Assembly (NCBI RefSeq): GCF_011761235.1
Contig: NZ_JAAOYW010000003.1
Location: 248,001 to 312,000 of the forward strand
Reading direction: 5' to 3'
Length of the DNA stretch: 64,000 nucleotides
DNA from: Frigoribacterium faeni
GTDB taxonomy: Bacteria > Actinomycetota > Actinomycetes > Actinomycetales > Microbacteriaceae
Within the stretch, counting starts at the first letter, position 1. The number at the start of each line of letters is the position of its first letter. Below the pieces are notes generated by a model that made no database searches, was not told the DNA's origin, and saw only the letters and a program-made list of their open reading frames with translations. Position numbers and translations under genes: made by a program. Of the stretch, positions 45,270 through 54,873 are shown in pieces.

Positions 45270-45650
45270 AGTCGCGGGGCGAAGGTCCCGGGATCATGAC
45301 TTTCCGGGCCGTGCTGCACTGCGGGGCCGTCTGCAGGTCGGCCTCCACGAGTGGCCGTCCCGGCGGGCGGGCACCGACCGGTGGCAGCTAGATCCGGGCC
45401 AGGGCGCAGTCGCCCACCGCCGGACAGCCAGTTCCGGACAGCAACGAAGAACCTGACGTCGACGAACGACATCCGGGGGAGACGCCCGCAGAGACGGGCG
45501 GTGGCTCCGGCTGACCGAACGCGACGTCGCTGACGATGCGCGCCGTGAGAGGGCGCGGTGGCCGCCGGCAGGTGCAGGGCGCCTCCCGGCCACGACACGA
45601 GACCACCCGGCGACGGCGATGCCGACGGCGGGGCGAGGAGCACACCAGCA
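45270..45650 (+). other. Long 5' leader of the RNase E/G gene
   Basis: About 380 nt without a supportable gene. It contains several short stems, for example CGCCCG-CAGAGA-CGGGCG at 45483-45500. A 60-codon open frame at 45351 lacks a ribosome binding site and conserved features. The leader length recalls the autoregulatory leader of Escherichia coli rne, but no sequence similarity is claimed. Confidence 0.4.
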
Positions 45651-48560
45651 GTGGTGGACAAGAACGACAACGACAGAGACGGCCAGCCGAAGAAGAAGAG
45701 GGGCCTGTTCGCGGGGCTCCTGTCGCGCCAGGTGACCGCACCGGCGACGACCGCGCCCCGAGCGCTCGGCACCGCCCCCCACGACCGGAACGACGACGCC
45801 CAGGAGGCTTCCCCCGTGACCACCGAGAAGGAGGTCGGGGCCGAGGCCGCGACCAGCGACAGCATCGAGACCACCCGCCCCGCCCAGACCGAGGCCCTGG
45901 TCGACACCGAGGCCGTCCAGGCCGACATCGCGGCGGTGGCGCCCCCGCGCGCCGAGGCCCCGGCGGCGGACGCCCCGTCGGCCGACGAGGCGGAGGCCGC
46001 CGACGCCGGCCCCATCCCCGCGCAGCTCACCACGACGAGCCTCATCTTCCACGCGCCCGAGATCCTGCCGCTGCCGGCCCGCCCGGGCCGTCGCCGCCGC
46101 GACGACGAGTGGGACGACCGCGACGACGACGACCGCGACCTGCGCGACGACGACGACCGTGACGACGACGACCGCGACGACCGCGACGAGCCGCAGCGCA
46201 GCACCTCGCGTCGCCGCCAGCGCGGCCGCTCGCAGGACCGCGAGGAGCGCGACTCCGAGCAGCGCCAGGGCCGGGACCGCGGCGACCGCGGCGACCGACA
46301 GGAGCGCCCGCAGCGCCAGGTCGAGCTCATCACCGAGCCGCAGCGCATCAAGGGCTCGACGCGCCTCGAGGCGAAGAAGCAGCGCCGCCGCGACGGCCGC
46401 GACGCCGGTCGCCGCCGCACCGTCATCACCGAGGCCGAGTTCCTCGCCCGCCGCGAGAGCGTCGACCGCAAGATGGTCGTCCGCTCGTCGGGCGACCGCA
46501 TCGAGATCGGCGTCATGGAGGACGGCACCCTCGCCGAGCACTACGTCGCCAAGGCGCAGAACGTCTCGCTGATCGGCAACGTCTACCTCGGCCGCGTGCA
46601 GAACGTGCTGCCGAGCATGGAGGCGGCCTTCGTCGACATCGGACGCGGCCGCAACGCGGTGCTCTACTCGGGCGAGGTCGACTGGGACTCGCTCTCGAAC
46701 GGCAACCAGCCCCGCCGCATCGAGCTCGCGCTCAAGCCCGGCGACCGCGTGCTCGTCCAGGTCACGAAGGACCCGGTCGGCCACAAGGGCGCCCGCCTCA
46801 CCAGCCAGGTCTCGCTGCCCGGCCGCTACCTCGTCTACGTGCCCAACGGCTCGATGAACGGCATCAGCCGCAAGCTGCCCGACACCGAGCGCGCGCGCCT
46901 CAAGAAGATCCTGAAGGAGGCGCTGCCCGAGAACGCGGGAGTCATCGTCCGCACCGCGGCCGAGGGCACCACCGAGGAGCAGCTCACCCTCGACATCAAG
47001 CGCCTCACGAACCAGTGGGCCGACATCAGCAAGAAGGTCGAGGCCGGCAACGCCCCCGCCCAGCTGCACTCGGAGCCCGACCTGCTGATCAAGATCGTCC
47101 GCGACGTCTTCAACGAGGACTTCCACGAGATGGTCATCGACGGGGACGACGCCTACGACACCCTGCAGTCGTACCTCTCGGCCGTCGCGCCCGACCTGCT
47201 CGACCGGGTCAAGCGCTACGAGGGCGACCGCGACGCCTTCGACGAGTACCGCCTCAACGAGCAGATCGAGAAGGCCCTCGACCGCAAGGTCTGGCTGCCC
47301 TCCGGCGGCTCGCTCGTCATCGACCGCACCGAGGCCATGACGGTCGTCGACGTCAACACCGGCAAGTTCGTCGGCTCCGGGGGCAACCTCGAAGAGACGG
47401 TGACGAAGAACAACCTCGAGGCCGCCGAGGAGATCGTCCGGCAGCTGCGCCTCCGCGACATCGGCGGCATCATCGTCGTCGACTTCATCGACATGGTGCT
47501 CGAGTCGAACCGCGACCTCGTGCTCCGTCGTCTCGTCGAGTGCCTCAGCCGCGACCGGACGAAGCACCAGGTCGCCGAGGTCACCTCGCTCGGCCTCGTG
47601 CAGATGACGCGCAAGAAGCTGGGCCTCGGCCTGGCCGAGTCGTTCGCCGAGGCAGGCAGCGCGACCCGCACGCAGGAGCAGCAGCCCCGCAAGGGCGGCC
47701 AGCAGCAGGGCCGTCGCGGCGGCGCCCCGGCCGGCGGCAAGCAGGGCGGCGCGACCGGCGCCGGCGGCCAGGGCCAGGGTCGTGGCCAGGGCGGCCAGGC
47801 GGGCTCGTCGTCGGCGCACCCGACGACCGGCACCCACGCCATCACCGACGACGTGAAGAACGCGCTCTCGCGCATCGCCGCGTCGACCATCGCCCACGCC
47901 GAGGACGGCGACCGGACGACCGACCACGACAGCGCCGCCACGGCGGCGGCCGCGGTCGAGGCCGCCATCGACGCCGCAGCGGCGTCCGTGTCGGCCCGTG
48001 CCGACGAGCCGCAGGACGACTCGGCCGACGAGCCGCGTCGCGGCCGCGGCGGCCGCAAGGGCCGTCGCGGCTCGCGCTCGCGCGACGCCGACCAGGGCGA
48101 GCAGCAGGACGCCGGCCAGCGCGACGCGCAGGCCGACGCCCCGTCGGTCCGCGAGACGGCCCCCGCCGTCGAGGCGCCGGCCGCCCCCGCGGCCGAGGCC
48201 CCGGCCACGGCGCCGGCCCAGGCGCCCGTCGAGCCCGAGCCGGCCGCCCCGGCCCGGCGCGGCAGCCGCCGCGCCGCCTCGACGGCCACCGTCACGCCCG
48301 AGGCGTCCGTCGCGATCCTCGACATCCCGGTGGCCGCGACCCGTCGCGAGCCCCGCAAGATGAGCACGCAGGACGCCGAGCAGATCCTCGACAGCGTGCT
48401 CGGCGCGCTGCCCGAGCCGAAGCAGCCCGGCCAGGGACGCGGCCGGTCGCGCCGCGCCTCCAGCTCGGGCACCACCACGCCCGCGGCCACCGAGTCGCCC
48501 GAGCAGGGCGAGGCGGGGCCGTTCATCCTCGGCGTCGGGGTCAGCTCCGACGAACTCTGA
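45651..48560 (+). CDS. rne: Ribonuclease E/G family endoribonuclease
   Basis: 969 aa. GTG 45651 follows GAGGAG by 11 nt; GTG 45654 is equally in frame. Disordered N-terminal third with a remarkable Asp/Arg block (about residues 145-215) rich in DDRD repeats, a feature of actinobacterial RNase E. Catalytic core: S1-like region with HYVAKAQNVSLIGNVYLGRVQNVLPSMEAAFVDIG, then DVNTGKF and GGIIVVDFIDM supplying the Mg-binding aspartates. The C-terminal quarter is low-complexity (Gln/Gly, Ala/Pro/Arg), likely for RNA or degradosome contacts. Processes rRNA and turns over mRNA. Confidence 0.94.
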   Translation: MVDKNDNDRDGQPKKKRGLFAGLLSRQVTAPATTAPRALGTAPHDRNDDAQEASPVTTEKEVGAEAATSDSIETTRPAQTEALVDTEAVQADIAAVAPPRAEAPAADAPSADEAEAADAGPIPAQLTTTSLIFHAPEILPLPARPGRRRRDDEWDDRDDDDRDLRDDDDRDDDDRDDRDEPQRSTSRRRQRGRSQDREERDSEQRQGRDRGDRGDRQERPQRQVELITEPQRIKGSTRLEAKKQRRRDGRDAGRRRTVITEAEFLARRESVDRKMVVRSSGDRIEIGVMEDGTLAEHYVAKAQNVSLIGNVYLGRVQNVLPSMEAAFVDIGRGRNAVLYSGEVDWDSLSNGNQPRRIELALKPGDRVLVQVTKDPVGHKGARLTSQVSLPGRYLVYVPNGSMNGISRKLPDTERARLKKILKEALPENAGVIVRTAAEGTTEEQLTLDIKRLTNQWADISKKVEAGNAPAQLHSEPDLLIKIVRDVFNEDFHEMVIDGDDAYDTLQSYLSAVAPDLLDRVKRYEGDRDAFDEYRLNEQIEKALDRKVWLPSGGSLVIDRTEAMTVVDVNTGKFVGSGGNLEETVTKNNLEAAEEIVRQLRLRDIGGIIVVDFIDMVLESNRDLVLRRLVECLSRDRTKHQVAEVTSLGLVQMTRKKLGLGLAESFAEAGSATRTQEQQPRKGGQQQGRRGGAPAGGKQGGATGAGGQGQGRGQGGQAGSSSAHPTTGTHAITDDVKNALSRIAASTIAHAEDGDRTTDHDSAATAAAAVEAAIDAAAASVSARADEPQDDSADEPRRGRGGRKGRRGSRSRDADQGEQQDAGQRDAQADAPSVRETAPAVEAPAAPAAEAPATAPAQAPVEPEPAAPARRGSRRAASTATVTPEASVAILDIPVAATRREPRKMSTQDAEQILDSVLGALPEPKQPGQGRGRSRRASSSGTTTPAATESPEQGEAGPFILGVGVSSDEL

Positions 48561-48566
48561 CTCGTC

Positions 48567-48572
48567 TAGGGT
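48567..48572 (+). promoter_or_regulatory. Candidate -10 box giving a leaderless mRNA for the 48579 gene
   Basis: TAGGGT, then GACGGG, then GTG at 48579; arrangement nearly identical to that before the response regulator at 14425. Confidence 0.5.
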
Positions 48573-48578
48573 GACGGG

Positions 48579-49475
48579 GTGACTCCGACACCGCAGCCCG
48601 ACGCGGCGACCGACAGGTCGCCCCGTCGGGCTGCGGTGTTCCTGCGCTCGCTGCCCGCCGCGGTGCGGGGCCTCCGCACCCCCGTCGGCCGGGCGCGCCT
48701 CCTGGCCGCGGCCACGGCCCTGGGCGTCGTGCTCGTCGCCCGCTTCGCGCTCGGCCTCGTCGCGATGGCGGGTGCCGCCCTCGGCTACTCGGTGACGCCG
48801 TGGCCCAGCGACTTCACGGCGACGCCGGTCGGGCAGTTCCTCGGCAGCTTCGTGCTCTACCCGTTCCCGTTCTACGTCGTGGCCTTCGTCGTGCTGCTGC
48901 TCGTGCGGCCCGTCGACCCCGACCTGCCGCTCGCCCCGGTGCTCCGCCGCGGCGTCGTGGCGGGGGCCTCCGGCACCGTCGCCCTCGCCGTCGTCGGCAT
49001 CGTGCCCGGGGTCGCCGCCTCGCTCAGCGGCGGCACCTGGGTCAACCTCGCCCTCTACCTGACGACCATCCCGCTGTCGGCCGGCATCGTCGACACGGCG
49101 CTGCTGCTGGTGGGCGTCGTCGTCGCCTGGCACGCGGCGCGCTCGGCCCCGGGCGTGGCCGAGGTCGCGGCCGGGGCCGACGCCGCGGCCGACCATGCCG
49201 CCCCGGGCGACGAGGCCGCCGGCCCCGCGCCGATCGCCGACCCCGACGAGGAGGCGGCGGCCGACCCCCGCGGGCAGGTCGCCGACCCGGCACGCGAGCC
49301 CGCCCCCGTGGAGCGCACCTCGGCGCTCGACGCGAGCCCCGAGGCCACCGCGCCCCTGCCTGCGGTGCTGCCGGTGGCCCCGACCACCCGGCCCGCTCCT
49401 CCTCGTGGCGACTCCGCCGCCGACGACTGGTCGCGCTTCGCGCCCCCCGCCGCCGACGACGGGCGAGATCGGTGA
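48579..49475 (+). CDS. Membrane protein of unknown function
   Basis: 298 aa. Four predicted membrane helices in the first 190 residues (with GVVLVARFALGLVAMAGAALG and FVLYPFPFYVVAFVVLLL), then about 110 residues of disordered Ala/Pro/Glu sequence ending in an acidic DGRDR. I do not recognise the family. First of four genes with overlapping ends (48579-52806), suggesting a joint membrane function with the YraQ-like permease. Confidence 0.8.
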   Translation: MTPTPQPDAATDRSPRRAAVFLRSLPAAVRGLRTPVGRARLLAAATALGVVLVARFALGLVAMAGAALGYSVTPWPSDFTATPVGQFLGSFVLYPFPFYVVAFVVLLLVRPVDPDLPLAPVLRRGVVAGASGTVALAVVGIVPGVAASLSGGTWVNLALYLTTIPLSAGIVDTALLLVGVVVAWHAARSAPGVAEVAAGADAAADHAAPGDEAAGPAPIADPDEEAAADPRGQVADPAREPAPVERTSALDASPEATAPLPAVLPVAPTTRPAPPRGDSAADDWSRFAPPAADDGRDR

Positions 49476-50527
49476 CGGCGCCGCTTCGCGAACGCGAGGC
49501 CCTGCGCCGGGCCGGCCATGAGCACGCGCCGAGCCGCCGGTCGCCCCGAGGCCCGCTGTTGGCCGTCGGCGTGGGCGTGGCCGTCGTGCTGCTCGTGCTG
49601 CGCCTCGCCAGCCCGGCCCTGGGGCCGGGCCTGCTGCCCGACACCCTGCAGGACTTCGTCACCCTGACCATCAGCGTGATCGTCGAGTCGGTGCCCTTCG
49701 TGCTGCTCGGCATCGTGCTCTCGATCGTCGTGCAGGTCTGGCTGCCGCAGTCGTTCTTCACGTCGTGGCTGCCGCGCCAGCCCCTGCTGCGACGGGCCGT
49801 CATCTCGTTCCTCGGCGTGTTCCTGCCCGTCTGCGAGTGCGGCAACGTCCCCCTGGCGCGGGGCCTCGTGCTCAAGGGCTTCACCGTGTCCGAGTCGATG
49901 ACGTTCCTGCTCGCGGCGCCGATCCTCAACCCGATCACGATCATCACGACGCACCAGGCGTTCGGCTGGAGCGACGGCATCCTCGTCGCGCGGCTGGCCG
50001 GGGGGTTCCTCATCGCCAACCTGATCGGCTGGCTCTACAGCCGCCACCCCGACCCCGAGAGCCTGCTCACGCGGTCGTTCGCGGCCGAGTGCGCCCTGCC
50101 GCAGCAGCACGGCCACGGCGGCGCCTCGAAGCTGCGCGAGAGCGTCGAGCTGTTCCGCCGCGAGATGTCGACGATGATGCCCGCGCTGTTCGTCGGCGCC
50201 GCCGTCGCGGGCGGCATCCAGACGGCGGTGCCCCGGTCGGTGCTCGTCACGCTCGGCAGCAACCCGGTCTGGTCGGTGCTGGCGATGATGGTGCTCGCGT
50301 TCGTCATCTCGCTCTGCTCGAACGTCGACGCGTTCTTCGTGCTGCCGTTCGCCTCCACCTTCATGCCCGGCGGCATCGCCGCGTTCCTCGTCTTCGGGCC
50401 GATCATCGACGTCAAGATGCTCGCCCTGCTGCGCACGACGTACCGTCCGCGCACCCTCGCTCAGCTGACCCTCGTGGTGGCGCTCACCAGCGCCGCCATC
50501 GGACTGGTGGTGAACTACGTTGCCTGA
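49472..50527 (+). CDS. YraQ-type putative permease (DUF318/UPF0718 family)
   Basis: 351 aa, about eight membrane helices. GTG start overlaps the preceding stop. Family motifs: PVCECGNVPLARGLVLKG in the first half (CxCG with Pro) and AAPILNPITI, and the internal repeat FVISLCSNVDAFFVLPFA with VFGPIIDVKM in the second half. Neighbourhoods with TIGR03943 proteins are widespread in bacteria. Transported substrate is unknown; metal ions or small oxyanions have been suggested for relatives. The cysteine motif may bind metal. Confidence 0.85.
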   Translation: MTAPLREREALRRAGHEHAPSRRSPRGPLLAVGVGVAVVLLVLRLASPALGPGLLPDTLQDFVTLTISVIVESVPFVLLGIVLSIVVQVWLPQSFFTSWLPRQPLLRRAVISFLGVFLPVCECGNVPLARGLVLKGFTVSESMTFLLAAPILNPITIITTHQAFGWSDGILVARLAGGFLIANLIGWLYSRHPDPESLLTRSFAAECALPQQHGHGGASKLRESVELFRREMSTMMPALFVGAAVAGGIQTAVPRSVLVTLGSNPVWSVLAMMVLAFVISLCSNVDAFFVLPFASTFMPGGIAAFLVFGPIIDVKMLALLRTTYRPRTLAQLTLVVALTSAAIGLVVNYVA

Positions 50528-51419
50528 CCTCGCCCGCACGCCCCGCGGCCCGTCCCGCCTCGACGCCGTGTCGCGCCTCGCCGACCGCTGGCAGGGGGTG
50601 CTCCTGACCCTCGTCGTCGGCGTCTCGACGCTGTGGCTGTCGGCCACGGGGCAGCTCGTGCTCTACATCCACCCGCGGTACGTCGTCTTCACGGTGGTCA
50701 TGATCGCCGTCGGGATGGTGCTGTCGCTCGGCGTGCTCGTCCTGGCCCCGTCGGCACGGGACGACCACGACCACGGGCACGACCACGACGACCGCGACGG
50801 CCACGGGCCCGACGGACTCGACGACGGCACCGCCGTCGGCCGGGCGCCGGCGGAGCGCCCGCGTCGCCCGCGTCGGGGCCGCGCCGCGGCCCGGACCGCC
50901 GCCGTCGCCGCGGGCGCGCTCGTGACGACGGCCGTCGCGGTCTCGCTCGTGGTGCTGCCGCCCGCGACGCTCACCAGCGCCACCGCCGGGCAGCGCGACG
51001 TGAACTCGTCCACCGCCTCCCTCGCCGGCACCAGCGTCGAGGACGCAGCCGGCGCCTCCGCCGACGCCTACGCGGCGTTCTCGGTGCTCGACTGGGCCGG
51101 GCTGCTGCGCCAGACCAGCGACCTGTCGTTCTTCGAGGGCAAGACCGCCGACGTGGTCGGCTTCGTCGTGCCCTCGGGCGACGACCCCGACGTGTTCTAC
51201 GTGTCGCGCTTCGTCGTCACCTGCTGCGCCGTCGACGCCCAGCCGGTCGGGGTGCCCGTGCACCTCGTCGACTGGCGCAGCCAGGTGTCGGCCGACGAGT
51301 GGCTCGACGTGTCCGGCGGGTTCCAGCCGAACCCGAGCAGCACGTCGAGCGACCCCATCGCCCTGGTGCCCGACTCGCTCGAGGAGGTCGGGCAGCCGAG
51401 TGACCCCTACCTCTACTGA
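50520..51419 (+). CDS. TIGR03943-family putative permease subunit
   Basis: 299 aa. Two N-terminal membrane helices, a His/Asp-rich cytoplasmic loop (DDHDHGHDHDDRDGHG, about residues 82-97) that looks metal-binding, a third helix, then an extracytoplasmic domain with the family signature RFVVTCCAVDAQPVGVPV and a Trp-rich end. A TTG at 50520 overlaps the permease gene by eight bases; an internal GTG about 16 codons later is possible. Conserved partner of the YraQ-like permease. Confidence 0.82.
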   Translation: MPDLARTPRGPSRLDAVSRLADRWQGVLLTLVVGVSTLWLSATGQLVLYIHPRYVVFTVVMIAVGMVLSLGVLVLAPSARDDHDHGHDHDDRDGHGPDGLDDGTAVGRAPAERPRRPRRGRAAARTAAVAAGALVTTAVAVSLVVLPPATLTSATAGQRDVNSSTASLAGTSVEDAAGASADAYAAFSVLDWAGLLRQTSDLSFFEGKTADVVGFVVPSGDDPDVFYVSRFVVTCCAVDAQPVGVPVHLVDWRSQVSADEWLDVSGGFQPNPSSTSSDPIALVPDSLEEVGQPSDPYLY

Positions 51420-52806
51420 CCTCTGGGCGGCCGACGGCGACCTCGACGAGGCCGAGCGGCACGCCGGGCAGCGGCGGCGCTTCGTCGCGCTCGTCGTCGT
51501 GCTGGCGCTCGTCTGCACCGTGTTCGGCGTGCTGACCCACCTGCAGGGCCCGAAGCTGGCCGACGTGCAGGTCGACACGACGGCCGTCGTCGACCGGCCC
51601 GGCCAGCAGCTGCGGCTGTTCGCGAACCAGCCCGTCGCGCACGTCGAGGCCGACCAGGTGACGGTCTCGCCCGCCGCCGACTTCCGCGTGCAGACGTCGG
51701 GCGACGTCGTCGCCGTCGAGTTCGGCGAGCGGCTGCGCTACGGCACCGACTACACCGTCACCGTGCGGGGCGTGTCGAGCGTGTACCAGCGCCGGGACTC
51801 GACGCTGAGCACGTCGTTCAGCACCGACCCCGCCGTCGTCTGGCGCGTCGTGCACGGCGGCGAGGGCGCGGACGACGTCCTCGAGCGGGCGCCCCTGCAG
51901 GGAGGCGGCGACCGGGCCAGGGTCTGGTCCGCTCCCCGGATCCAGGCGTTCGAGGCCTTCGACACCGCCGTGGCCGTGCTCACGGACGACGGCGAGCGGT
52001 CGAGGCTGAGCCTCGTCTCGGCCGACGGCGTCGCCGCCGAGACCCTGCCGCTGCCCGAGGGCCCGGGGCTCGTCACCCGCCTCGGCGCGGACGTCGCGAC
52101 GACGACCCTCGCGTTCTCGTGGCGGCCGGCGGGCTCCGAGCAGGAGCTGCTCTACACGCTGCCGCTCCAGGGCCAGCGGCAGGTCCAGCCGGTCCTGTCG
52201 ATCGCCGGCCAGCCCCTCTCGGTGCTCGACTGGGCGTTCGTGCCGGGCCAGGCGAGCGTCGTGGCGCAGGCGGGCGACGAGCAGGTGGCCCTCTACGACC
52301 TGACCGGGGCGGCGCCTCCTCGTCCCCTCGGCACCTTCGTGGCCCTGCAGGGCGTGTCGCTCGACGGGCGGGGCATCGTCGCCGCGACCGCCCTGCAGGC
52401 GTTCCGGGTCGACCTGGCGACCGGCGACCAGACGCCGATCCCGTTCTCGGCGGTCGAGGGCGGCACCCCCTACCGCGGCGACCTCGTCGCCGTCGCCGCG
52501 TCCGAGTACGTGCAGCAGGTCGCCGTGCCCGACGACGGGGGAGCCAGCTTCACGAACCTCATCGTGGTCGACGACGAGAAGGAGGCGCGGGTCGTGTTCC
52601 GCCCCGCCGGCGAGTCGTCGCAGATCGAGGGGTTCTCGGTCTCGCCGAACGGGCAGTACCTCGCGGTCGAGACGGCCGCGGCCGACGACCCCACCGACTA
52701 CAGCTACACGATCGACCCGGTGCCCGAGGGCACCACGACGACGGTCGTCGACCTCGGGACGGGCGCCGTCGTGGCGAGCTTCACGGGGCACGCCGCCGCC
52801 TGGTGA
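51400..52806 (+). CDS. Membrane-anchored protein with Ig-like and beta-propeller-like regions
   Basis: 468 aa. GTG start overlaps the upstream gene by 20 nt, with GAGGAGG 12 nt before it. Short cytoplasmic head, one membrane helix (about 28-48), a Big_5/SbsA-type Ig-like domain (about 52-132, with LRLFANQPVAHVEADQVTVSP and LRYGTDYTVTV), and a C-terminal region of about 330 residues with repeated beta-blades (AVAVLTDDGERSRLSLVSADG; LDWAFVPGQASVVAQAGDEQVALYDLTG; FSVSPNGQYLAVET). Probably extracytoplasmic. The function is unknown. Confidence 0.75.
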   Translation: MTPTSTDLWAADGDLDEAERHAGQRRRFVALVVVLALVCTVFGVLTHLQGPKLADVQVDTTAVVDRPGQQLRLFANQPVAHVEADQVTVSPAADFRVQTSGDVVAVEFGERLRYGTDYTVTVRGVSSVYQRRDSTLSTSFSTDPAVVWRVVHGGEGADDVLERAPLQGGGDRARVWSAPRIQAFEAFDTAVAVLTDDGERSRLSLVSADGVAAETLPLPEGPGLVTRLGADVATTTLAFSWRPAGSEQELLYTLPLQGQRQVQPVLSIAGQPLSVLDWAFVPGQASVVAQAGDEQVALYDLTGAAPPRPLGTFVALQGVSLDGRGIVAATALQAFRVDLATGDQTPIPFSAVEGGTPYRGDLVAVAASEYVQQVAVPDDGGASFTNLIVVDDEKEARVVFRPAGESSQIEGFSVSPNGQYLAVETAAADDPTDYSYTIDPVPEGTTTTVVDLGTGAVVASFTGHAAAW

Positions 52807-52824
52807 CCCGGGGCGGGCGACCGG

Positions 52825-53097
52825 TCAGAGACCGCGCTTGACCCGCTGCGACACCCGGAGGCCGCTGCGCTCGAGCCGGCGCGCGAGGTCGAGGCCCGTG
52901 ACCGGCTGCGCCCCGGCCGCCACGAGGTCGTGCCAGCGCGACTCGGGCACGTCGTAGTGGTCGTGGTCGAAGCCGCGGCGGGGGATGCCCTGCGAGGCGG
53001 CGAAGGCGTGCAGCTCGTCATACGACGCGTCGCTGACGAGGTGGGCCCAGACCGTGTCGTGGGCGGGCCACACGGGCTCGTCGATCAGGATGGTCAC
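52825..53097 (-). CDS. DUF4031 protein
   Basis: 90 aa, a full-length member: TILIDEPVWPAHDTVWAHLVSD, FAASQGIPRRGFDHDHYDVPE and a basic tail. Small cytoplasmic protein of unknown function with conserved His/Asp residues (HDTVWAHL, DHDHYD) suggestive of a hydrolase or metal site. The GTG start at 53097 is six bases after TAGCAT (53109-53104, minus strand), so the mRNA is probably leaderless. Confidence 0.82.
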   Translation of the reverse strand: MTILIDEPVWPAHDTVWAHLVSDASYDELHAFAASQGIPRRGFDHDHYDVPESRWHDLVAAGAQPVTGLDLARRLERSGLRVSQRVKRGL

Positions 53098-53103
53098 GCG
53101 CCG

Positions 53104-53109
53104 ATGCTA
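53104..53109 (-). promoter_or_regulatory. -10 box of the DUF4031 gene, leaderless arrangement
   Basis: TAGCAT on the minus strand, six bases before the GTG at 53097. Confidence 0.5.
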
Positions 53110-53129
53110 GCCGCGCGGCCGCCCTCGCG

Positions 53130-53158
53130 TTGACCGGCCCAGATCGGCCCTGTAGCAT
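53130..53158 (+). promoter_or_regulatory. Promoter of the obgE operon
   Basis: TTGACC (53130-53135), 17-bp spacer, TAGCAT (53153-53158): the best-matching -35/-10 pair in the window. It predicts a leader of about 170 nt before obgE, in which no gene is seen. Confidence 0.7.
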
Positions 53159-53337
53159 CACACGTTGGTGCTCACCCGGCCCAGGTGCGCTCGGCTCCGC
53201 GGAGTCCGCGAGGCCGGCACCATCGTCGCCTCCGTCCGCCGACGGCGAGGCACCACCGCACGGCCCCGACACCGGCTCCCCGTGCGCGAGAGACCCGGAG
53301 CAGCGCGCGCCGGCACCAGAGCTGGAAAGACTGATCC

Positions 53338-54873
53338 ATGGCCACATTCGTCGACCACGTGACCCTCCACCTGCGAGCAGGCAACGGGGGCAACGGCTGC
53401 GTCTCCGTCAAGCGCGAGAAGTTCAAGCCCCTCGCCGGCCCCGACGGGGGCAACGGCGGCAACGGCGGCGACATCGTGCTCGTCGCCGACGCGGGCGTCA
53501 CCACCCTGCTCGGGTTCCACCGCGCGCCGCACCGCTCGAGCGAGAACGGCGGCCCCGGCATGGGCGACCACCGCAGCGGCACGCAGGGCCAGGAGCTCGA
53601 GCTGGCCGTCCCGCTCGGCACCGTGGTCAAGACCGCCGACGGCGACGAGCTGGTCGACATGACCGAGCACGGCATGCGCCACGTCGTCGCCGAGGCCGGC
53701 ATCGGCGGGCTCGGCAACGCCGCGCTCTCGTCGACGAAGCGCAAGGCCCCCGGCTTCGCGCTGCTCGGCACGCCCGGCTGGCAGGGCGACGTGCTGCTCG
53801 AGCTCAAGGTCGTCGCCGACGTCGCGCTCGTCGGGTACCCGTCGGCCGGCAAGTCGAGCCTCGTCGCCGCCCTCTCGGCCGCCAAGCCGAAGATCGCCGA
53901 CTATCCGTTCACGACGCTGCACCCCAACCTCGGCGTCGTCGAGTCGGGCGAGACCCGCTACACCGTCGCCGACGTGCCCGGCCTGATCGAGGGCGCCAGC
54001 GAGGGCAAGGGCCTCGGCCTCGAGTTCCTGCGCCACGTCGAGCGCTGCTCGGCCCTGCTGCACGTGCTCGACTGCGCCACGCTCGAGCCCGGCCGCGACC
54101 CGCTGACCGACCTCGAGGTGATCCGCCGCGAGCTCGAGGCGTACCCGGTGCCCGAGGGCCAGCTGCCGCTGCTCGAGCGACCGCAGATGATCGCCCTGAA
54201 CAAGGTCGACGTGCCCGACGGCCGCGAGCTGGCCGACTTCGTCACGCCCGAGCTCGAGGCCCGCGGCTACCGCGTCTTCGAGATCTCGGCCGTCAGCCAT
54301 GAGGGCCTGCGCAACCTGTCGTTCGCCCTGGCCGAGGTCGTCGAGCAGAGCCGAGCCGAGGTCGCCGCCCGGCCCGCGCCTCCTCGTCTCGTCATGCGCC
54401 CCCGCGCCGTCAACGAGAAGCCGTTCGTCATCAAGGTCGAGGGCGGCACGTACGGCAACGTCTACCGCATCCTCGGCCAGAAGCCCGAGCGCTGGGTCGT
54501 GCAGACCGACTTCAACAACGAGGAGGCGGTGGGCTACCTCGCCGACCGGCTCAACGCCATCGGCATCGAGGACGCCCTCTTCAAGGCCGGTGCGCAGGCC
54601 GGCTCGACCGTCGTCATCGGCCCCGAGGGCGGCATCGTCTTCGACTGGGAGCCGACCCTGACCTCGACCGCTGAGCTCATGACCTCCGCGCGCGGCACCG
54701 ACCCGCGCCTCATCAAGAACGACCGCCCGACCCGCAACCAGCGCCGCGAGGACTACTTCGAGCGCATGGACGCCAAGGCCGAGGCGCGGGCCGAGCTGCA
54801 GCGCGAGCGCGCGGCCGGGCTGTGGACCGACGACGAGGGCTTCCTCGTCAAGGAGGGCGACGACGAGCGATGA
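53338..54873 (+). CDS. obgE: GTPase ObgE/CgtA
   Basis: 511 aa. Large-subunit assembly GTPase linked to stress control. Glycine-rich Obg fold (residues 1-158, with [11 protein letters not shown]), G1 loop GYPSAGKS at 166-173, switch [10 protein letters not shown]3 [10 protein letters not shown]4 NKVD, G5 EISA, then the C-terminal OCT domain typical of Actinobacteria and Firmicutes ([18 protein letters not shown]) and a charged tail. ATG preceded by GGAAAG. rplU and rpmA, often upstream, are not there. Overlaps proB by four bases. Confidence 0.97.
   Translation: MATFVDHVTLHLRAGNGGNGCVSVKREKFKPLAGPDGGNGGNGGDIVLVADAGVTTLLGFHRAPHRSSENGGPGMGDHRSGTQGQELELAVPLGTVVKTADGDELVDMTEHGMRHVVAEAGIGGLGNAALSSTKRKAPGFALLGTPGWQGDVLLELKVVADVALVGYPSAGKSSLVAALSAAKPKIADYPFTTLHPNLGVVESGETRYTVADVPGLIEGASEGKGLGLEFLRHVERCSALLHVLDCATLEPGRDPLTDLEVIRRELEAYPVPEGQLPLLERPQMIALNKVDVPDGRELADFVTPELEARGYRVFEISAVSHEGLRNLSFALAEVVEQSRAEVAARPAPPRLVMRPRAVNEKPFVIKVEGGTYGNVYRILGQKPERWVVQTDFNNEEAVGYLADRLNAIGIEDALFKAGAQAGSTVVIGPEGGIVFDWEPTLTSTAELMTSARGTDPRLIKNDRPTRNQRREDYFERMDAKAEARAELQRERAAGLWTDDEGFLVKEGDDER

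Noticed and set aside
45351-45533. Leader-peptide gene of 60 codons in the rne leader
   Set aside because: No ribosome binding site, Arg/Pro-rich composition typical of random GC-rich frames, no repeated codons suggesting attenuation.
45294-49196. Minus-strand open frame of 1300 codons opposite rne
   Set aside because: Composition is that of a GC shadow and it crosses both rne and the next gene; no start site or motif.
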